Part shown: one piece after another, positions 60,699 through 64,000 of the stretch
Numbering within the stretch: position 1 is the first letter of the stretch
Layout: each line of letters begins with the position of its first letter
From: Lewinellaceae bacterium
GTDB taxonomy: Bacteria; Bacteroidota; Bacteroidia; Chitinophagales; Saprospiraceae
Assembly: GCA_020636225.1 (NCBI GenBank)
Contig: JACJYI010000007.1
Location: 1-64,000, forward strand
Direction: 5' to 3'
Length of the DNA: 64,000 bases
The notes under the pieces: generated by a model
Database searches by the model: none
What the model saw: the letters and a program-made list of their open reading frames with translations, nothing else
Told to the model about the DNA's origin: nothing
Position numbers and translations under genes: made by a program

Positions 60699-62042
60699 TC
60701 AGGGCATCCACAACATTTTTGAAGTGAATATGGCTGCCCCACTCTCATAGGTGAGAAAAATCAATCCTGGAGGAAGACCTTCCAACGGAATGGTCATTGA
60801 CCTGGATTGACGCAGATCAATCTTTTGTTGTTTGGCCAAGTAGCCAGTTGTCGTGGTGACAGACAGGATTCCCGTGTCACCGAGATCATTGCCGAACCAT
60901 TCGACCAACAAGGCCCCGTTCAGGATACCAACCTTCATCTGGATCTCAACCTTCTGAGCAGTCGTCGAGGTCGTGATCTTCGGAGGAAGAACCAACCGAA
61001 TAACAGGGATGGTGTCACCAACCGGCAACCATACACTCCCAATAAGCTGGGAATTCAACCAACCACCGCCCAGTTGAGGGGCACACCCACTCAACGTACC
61101 ACCTCCCACCAGTTCGATATTTAATGAATCCGTGACGGTGTAATCAAACTCTTGACTAATGAGAAACCTGGGCAATACAGAAGCATTTTCAGGTGCCACC
61201 GGTATGGCTACCAGAATGTATCGTGTATCTTCCTGAACGGGAACCCCCTCATTGAAATCTTCATCGAAAAGTGGAAACCGGAACAAGGTCTGGCTTTGGT
61301 CCCCATCCTGGAAATCGTATTGACCAAACCCTCTGATCACCGTCTCAGTACCAAGATCAAGCTGATTGTCCAGGTTCAGGTCATGCCACTCATACAGGAT
61401 TGCTGCGATAGAAGCCGGACCACCGGGGCCACCCGGAACCAGATCATCTGCGTTGGCAATACCTACTTCTACTTCAAAATATTCAAGATCAATATCTCCT
61501 GTGTAATCTATATCGGAAAAAAGATATTGAAAACCGAAGAAGCCTTCGGGCAGGTCATCGGCCGAAATATCCATTAATGGCCCTCCATGGATCTCCTTGG
61601 CAAACCGGTCATTCGACAAGACAAATTGAAAGGTCTGTTCGTTGTCAGAGAGGTCATCACCTGGCAGATCTGAAGTGACCCTGTACCTGCCAACGTAAAG
61701 CCCCAGGGGCAAGCCATCCGCCAAGGTCAGACAATAGGGCATCCCCAATGATTCCAGGTCTGAAATCGAGACGATCGTATCGCCTCCTTCCTTCCAAATC
61801 TGGCAAGCGATGACATAATTCACCGGCCCACATGCAGGGTCAACGTCCACTTCGAGATGAAGGGGAAAGTCAGTCAGTTGGGAAATATGCCACATGGCAT
61901 ACGGCGGAATGGCAAATCGATCGGTGGCCTTGACACCGTCGCATTGACCCCATCCTGGCCCAGGCAGCAGAATACCTGTAACGAATAGGAGACCAAGGAT
62001 AACCGAACGAAAACGAGCCGGGATGATGGCAGTACGCATCAT
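60699..62042 (-). CDS. Secreted protein, tandem homologue of the next gene
   Basis: 447 aa. The start (MMRTAIIPARFRSVILGLLF) gives a signal peptide ending near PGWGQ. The body is homologous to the gene at 62150: YAMWHISQLTDFPLHLEVDV, FVLSNDRFAKEIHGGP, ADDLVPGGPGGPASIAAILYEWHDLN and FGQYDFQDGDQSQTLFRFPLFDEDFNEG correspond piece by piece. Its C-terminus (VLPPKITTSTTAQKVEIQMKVGILNGALLVEWFGNDLG...FTSKMLWMP) keeps the shape of a type A sorting domain but lacks the PNP motif of its neighbour and may be decayed. Unknown function; surface or outside location is likely. Confidence 0.75.
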   Translation of the reverse strand: MMRTAIIPARFRSVILGLLFVTGILLPGPGWGQCDGVKATDRFAIPPYAMWHISQLTDFPLHLEVDVDPACGPVNYVIACQIWKEGGDTIVSISDLESLGMPYCLTLADGLPLGLYVGRYRVTSDLPGDDLSDNEQTFQFVLSNDRFAKEIHGGPLMDISADDLPEGFFGFQYLFSDIDYTGDIDLEYFEVEVGIANADDLVPGGPGGPASIAAILYEWHDLNLDNQLDLGTETVIRGFGQYDFQDGDQSQTLFRFPLFDEDFNEGVPVQEDTRYILVAIPVAPENASVLPRFLISQEFDYTVTDSLNIELVGGGTLSGCAPQLGGGWLNSQLIGSVWLPVGDTIPVIRLVLPPKITTSTTAQKVEIQMKVGILNGALLVEWFGNDLGDTGILSVTTTTGYLAKQQKIDLRQSRSMTIPLEGLPPGLIFLTYESGAAIFTSKMLWMP

Positions 62043-62079
62043 TAAGAAATTTGTGATCCCGGCACCTGGATCGTATGAA

Positions 62080-62117
62080 TAAAAAAAGCGCCATCCACCT
62101 TCCGGTGAATGGCGCTG
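62080..62117 (-). terminator. Rho-independent terminator of the last secreted-protein gene
   Basis: On the - strand AGCGCCATTCACC-GGAA-GGTGGATGGCGCT, a 13-bp stem with one G-T pair, followed by a run of T residues. It lies between the two tandem paralogues, so these have separate transcripts. Confidence 0.93.
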
Positions 62118-62149
62118 TAAACGATTCAAGAACCGCAGTTCATCTCAGC

Positions 62150-64000
62150 TTAGTGCTGGACGATAAACTTGTCGGTACGTACACCCTGTGGGGTGGTGAT
62201 GTAGAGCAGGTAGGATCCGTTAGCCAGGTGGCTGACGCTGCGGGTCCAGTTGGTCTGCTGTACGCCGGACATGGTCTCGCTCATGATGGTCTTACCGGTG
62301 ATATCGCTGACGCGGATGTTCACCTGGTCCATCGTCTGGACGAAGTCCATGTTCACGGTCAACACATCACCGACCGGGTTGGGCAGGATGGTGATCTTGT
62401 TGTCATCAGCCAGTGGCTCGTCCTCGATCGAAACAATTTTCTGCAGGTTGAGTCGGAGTACGGGTACTTCACCACCGGCGAAGGCACCATTCCCCAGGAC
62501 ATCATCCGCCAGACCGGCATTCAGGAACTCGGCATAGGCGTGGGTGCACTGACCCAGTCCTCCGGCATCTTCAGGCAACGTCAGGAAGCGGGTAGCGGCA
62601 TAGTTGAAATCACTGCTCATCAGCATGAACAACGGGGCTTCGGTCGAAAGGCCGGTTGGCTCCTGATACTGCATGACCAGCAGATATTCTCCATCGTTCT
62701 TCAGCTTGACGCACGGCTCAAAGTTCTCGTCAAACATTGGAATGGTGAATACGGTATTGGCAGGATCGCCGTCCTGGAAATCATACTGGTTGAAACCAAC
62801 CAGAAGAGTTTCATCGGCAGTCTGGCAGTCGCCATCGCCATTCAGGTCCGTCCACTCATACAGATAGATGATGATGCTGGCCTGGGCACCCAGGACACTG
62901 GGTGACAGATCGTCGGCGTTGGAGATGCCCACCTCGATATCGCACACCTCGTAATCACCACCTTTGGGCAGATAGTAATAGTTACCAAAAGCATAATCCA
63001 GGCTACCACTGGTCGCCACTGGACGAAGACCAGAGTACACGCCACCAGGGATCTCCTTGGCCATCTGCGTATTGCTGATCATGAAGCGGAAGGACTGTGA
63101 GTTGTTGGAGTCATCGAAGTCCGTTGAATCAGAGCGAACGGTGTAGGTACCGGTATACATTCCGCTGGCGCCGGCAGGAAGATCAAAACACTCGGCAAAT
63201 GGAATGTTTTCGGCAATCGAGTCGGAACCAATGGTGCCATAATCCAGCGTACCGGAAATGACCACATTGCCATTCTCGTCAGCGACTTCATAATCCACAG
63301 CCACACCAGTCTGGGCACATGCACCAACGTTCTCAACGTCGATCAATGCACCGAAGTCATGCAGCTGTTCCATGTGCCATGTCGCGTTGGGAGCGATGGC
63401 GAAGAAATCATTGGCCCGCATGTTGTTGCACTCGGTCTCTACGATCTGAACATCGTCGATGATCCAGTAGTAGTAGTTTGCCTCGATGCGGAACCGCACC
63501 AGCAGGTTGGTCGAACCGGCTGCACCAGGCAGTGGAACACGGGTCTGACCATCAAAGGTCGGGTTCACACCCGGAGGGGTAGCTGTGGTGAACGGCTCAA
63601 CATCCTGGTTGATCTCGATGGAGATCCAGCTGTTGCCGTTATCCAGGGAGTACTCGACAAAGTAGGTGCTCTGGAACTGGGTCGTGCGCTGATGGAACAG
63701 CAGGGATACACCAGCTACATTGAATCCGCTCAGGTCGATCGGAGGGGAGGTAATGGAACCTTCCTGGTTGGCAGGGCATGGGCCATAACCGAAGTTGTTC
63801 GCGACGCCACCGTTGTCGAGGAAGTCGGAGTCAAAGACCACTGCACCATTACAAGCAGTGCGGGACAGGATCCGCTGACCGCCCCACAGGTTACCCGTGG
63901 TCAGGCCGTCGATGGCCCACTGCCACAGGGCATTGGACGCGTCAACCGGGTTGCCATCGCCATCATTGGAGCACAGGATGCCCTCAGTCGTCCAACCGTT
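62150..64000 (-). CDS. Secreted protein with type A T9SS sorting domain, 5' end beyond the window
   Basis: The frame is open to the last base of the window (at least 616 codons), so the start lies outside. Visible part: a jelly-roll module (GCPANQEGSITSPPIDLSGFNVAGVSLLFHQRTTQFQSTYFVEYSLDNGNSWISIEINQ...RFRIEANYYYWIIDDVQIVE) of the kind that binds sugars or peptides; then DFFAIAPNATWHMEQLHDFGALIDVENVG and ADDLSPSVLGAQASIIIYLYEWTDLNGDGD, shared with the paralogue downstream; and a type A sorting domain ILPNPVGDVLTVNM...DITGKTIMSET to KFIVQH. A strong terminator follows. The front may carry a peptidase or another jelly roll, unseen. Confidence 0.85.
   Translation of the reverse strand, partial: NGWTTEGILCSNDGDGNPVDASNALWQWAIDGLTTGNLWGGQRILSRTACNGAVVFDSDFLDNGGVANNFGYGPCPANQEGSITSPPIDLSGFNVAGVSLLFHQRTTQFQSTYFVEYSLDNGNSWISIEINQDVEPFTTATPPGVNPTFDGQTRVPLPGAAGSTNLLVRFRIEANYYYWIIDDVQIVETECNNMRANDFFAIAPNATWHMEQLHDFGALIDVENVGACAQTGVAVDYEVADENGNVVISGTLDYGTIGSDSIAENIPFAECFDLPAGASGMYTGTYTVRSDSTDFDDSNNSQSFRFMISNTQMAKEIPGGVYSGLRPVATSGSLDYAFGNYYYLPKGGDYEVCDIEVGISNADDLSPSVLGAQASIIIYLYEWTDLNGDGDCQTADETLLVGFNQYDFQDGDPANTVFTIPMFDENFEPCVKLKNDGEYLLVMQYQEPTGLSTEAPLFMLMSSDFNYAATRFLTLPEDAGGLGQCTHAYAEFLNAGLADDVLGNGAFAGGEVPVLRLNLQKIVSIEDEPLADDNKITILPNPVGDVLTVNMDFVQTMDQVNIRVSDITGKTIMSETMSGVQQTNWTRSVSHLANGSYLLYITTPQGVRTDKFIVQH

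Noticed and set aside
1..64000. Prophage, insertion sequence, restriction or other defence island
   Set aside because: No integrase, transposase, terminase, nuclease-helicase pair or toxin-antitoxin pair could be recognised; the genes are mostly housekeeping or envelope genes.

Overview
The window (about 55-57 % G+C by eye) comes from a Bacteroidota chromosome, most likely the Saprospiraceae/Lewinella side of the phylum; that placement is inference. Supporting it are: type IX secretion (T9SS) sorting domains of type A and type B, a GWxTD-domain protein, DUF3276, DUF3467, DUF6438 and DUF6794 proteins, short (288-290 aa) primary-type sigma factors lacking region 1.1, a Bacteroidota-type LptD, almost no Shine-Dalgarno sequences, and many copies of the Bacteroidota -7 promoter element TAnnTTTG.

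Layout. 1-5070: end of a lipoprotein gene, then a tightly coupled operon of two SGNH hydrolase-like proteins and one MBOAT acyltransferase (ATGA overlaps), a likely exopolysaccharide O-acylation module. 5071-5726: terminator and hairpin repeats. 5727-12176: TPR protein, beta-barrel protein, DUF3467, a divergent primary-type sigma factor, purC, and a saccharopine/alanine dehydrogenase-like enzyme. 12252-13560: ssrA (tmRNA, tag GDFNYAMAA), then a multi-branched inverted-repeat structure and an array of five 43-nt repeats. 13581-16817: an operon of T9SS cargo proteins whose first gene is a beheaded remnant. 16897-26457: DUF3276, an ABC exporter, fbp, ComEA-like and ComEC DNA-uptake proteins, a START-like protein, the canonical primary sigma factor and a long-type GAPDH. 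26469-37410: S41 protease, Sua5/YrdC, a large PKD/type-B T9SS protein, rplS, SDR, metallophosphoesterase, lipoprotein, GWxTD and DUF6794 proteins. 37505-46874: topA, the surE-(membrane protein)-lpxB operon, holA, gamma-glutamyltranspeptidase, a secreted protein, MCE/MlaD. 46920-57870: cell-wall amidase divergent from lptD, DUF6438 lipoprotein, galM, OmpA-like lipoprotein, GNAT-like acyltransferase, ECF sigma with a membrane partner, lysA and a lipoprotein. 57937-64000: valS and two tandem homologous secreted proteins, the last cut by the window end.

Most genes are housekeeping or envelope biogenesis (LptD, LpxB, MCE, amidase, OmpA, MBOAT, T9SS cargo). Three architectural themes stand out. First, the -7 element often lies only 4-7 nt before the start codon, which predicts leaderless or nearly leaderless mRNAs. 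Second, all convergent gene pairs are separated by under 40 nt or overlap, several sharing stop-codon bases. Third, a mosaic of structured non-coding repeats follows ssrA. No CRISPR array, prophage, insertion sequence or recognisable defence system is visible.
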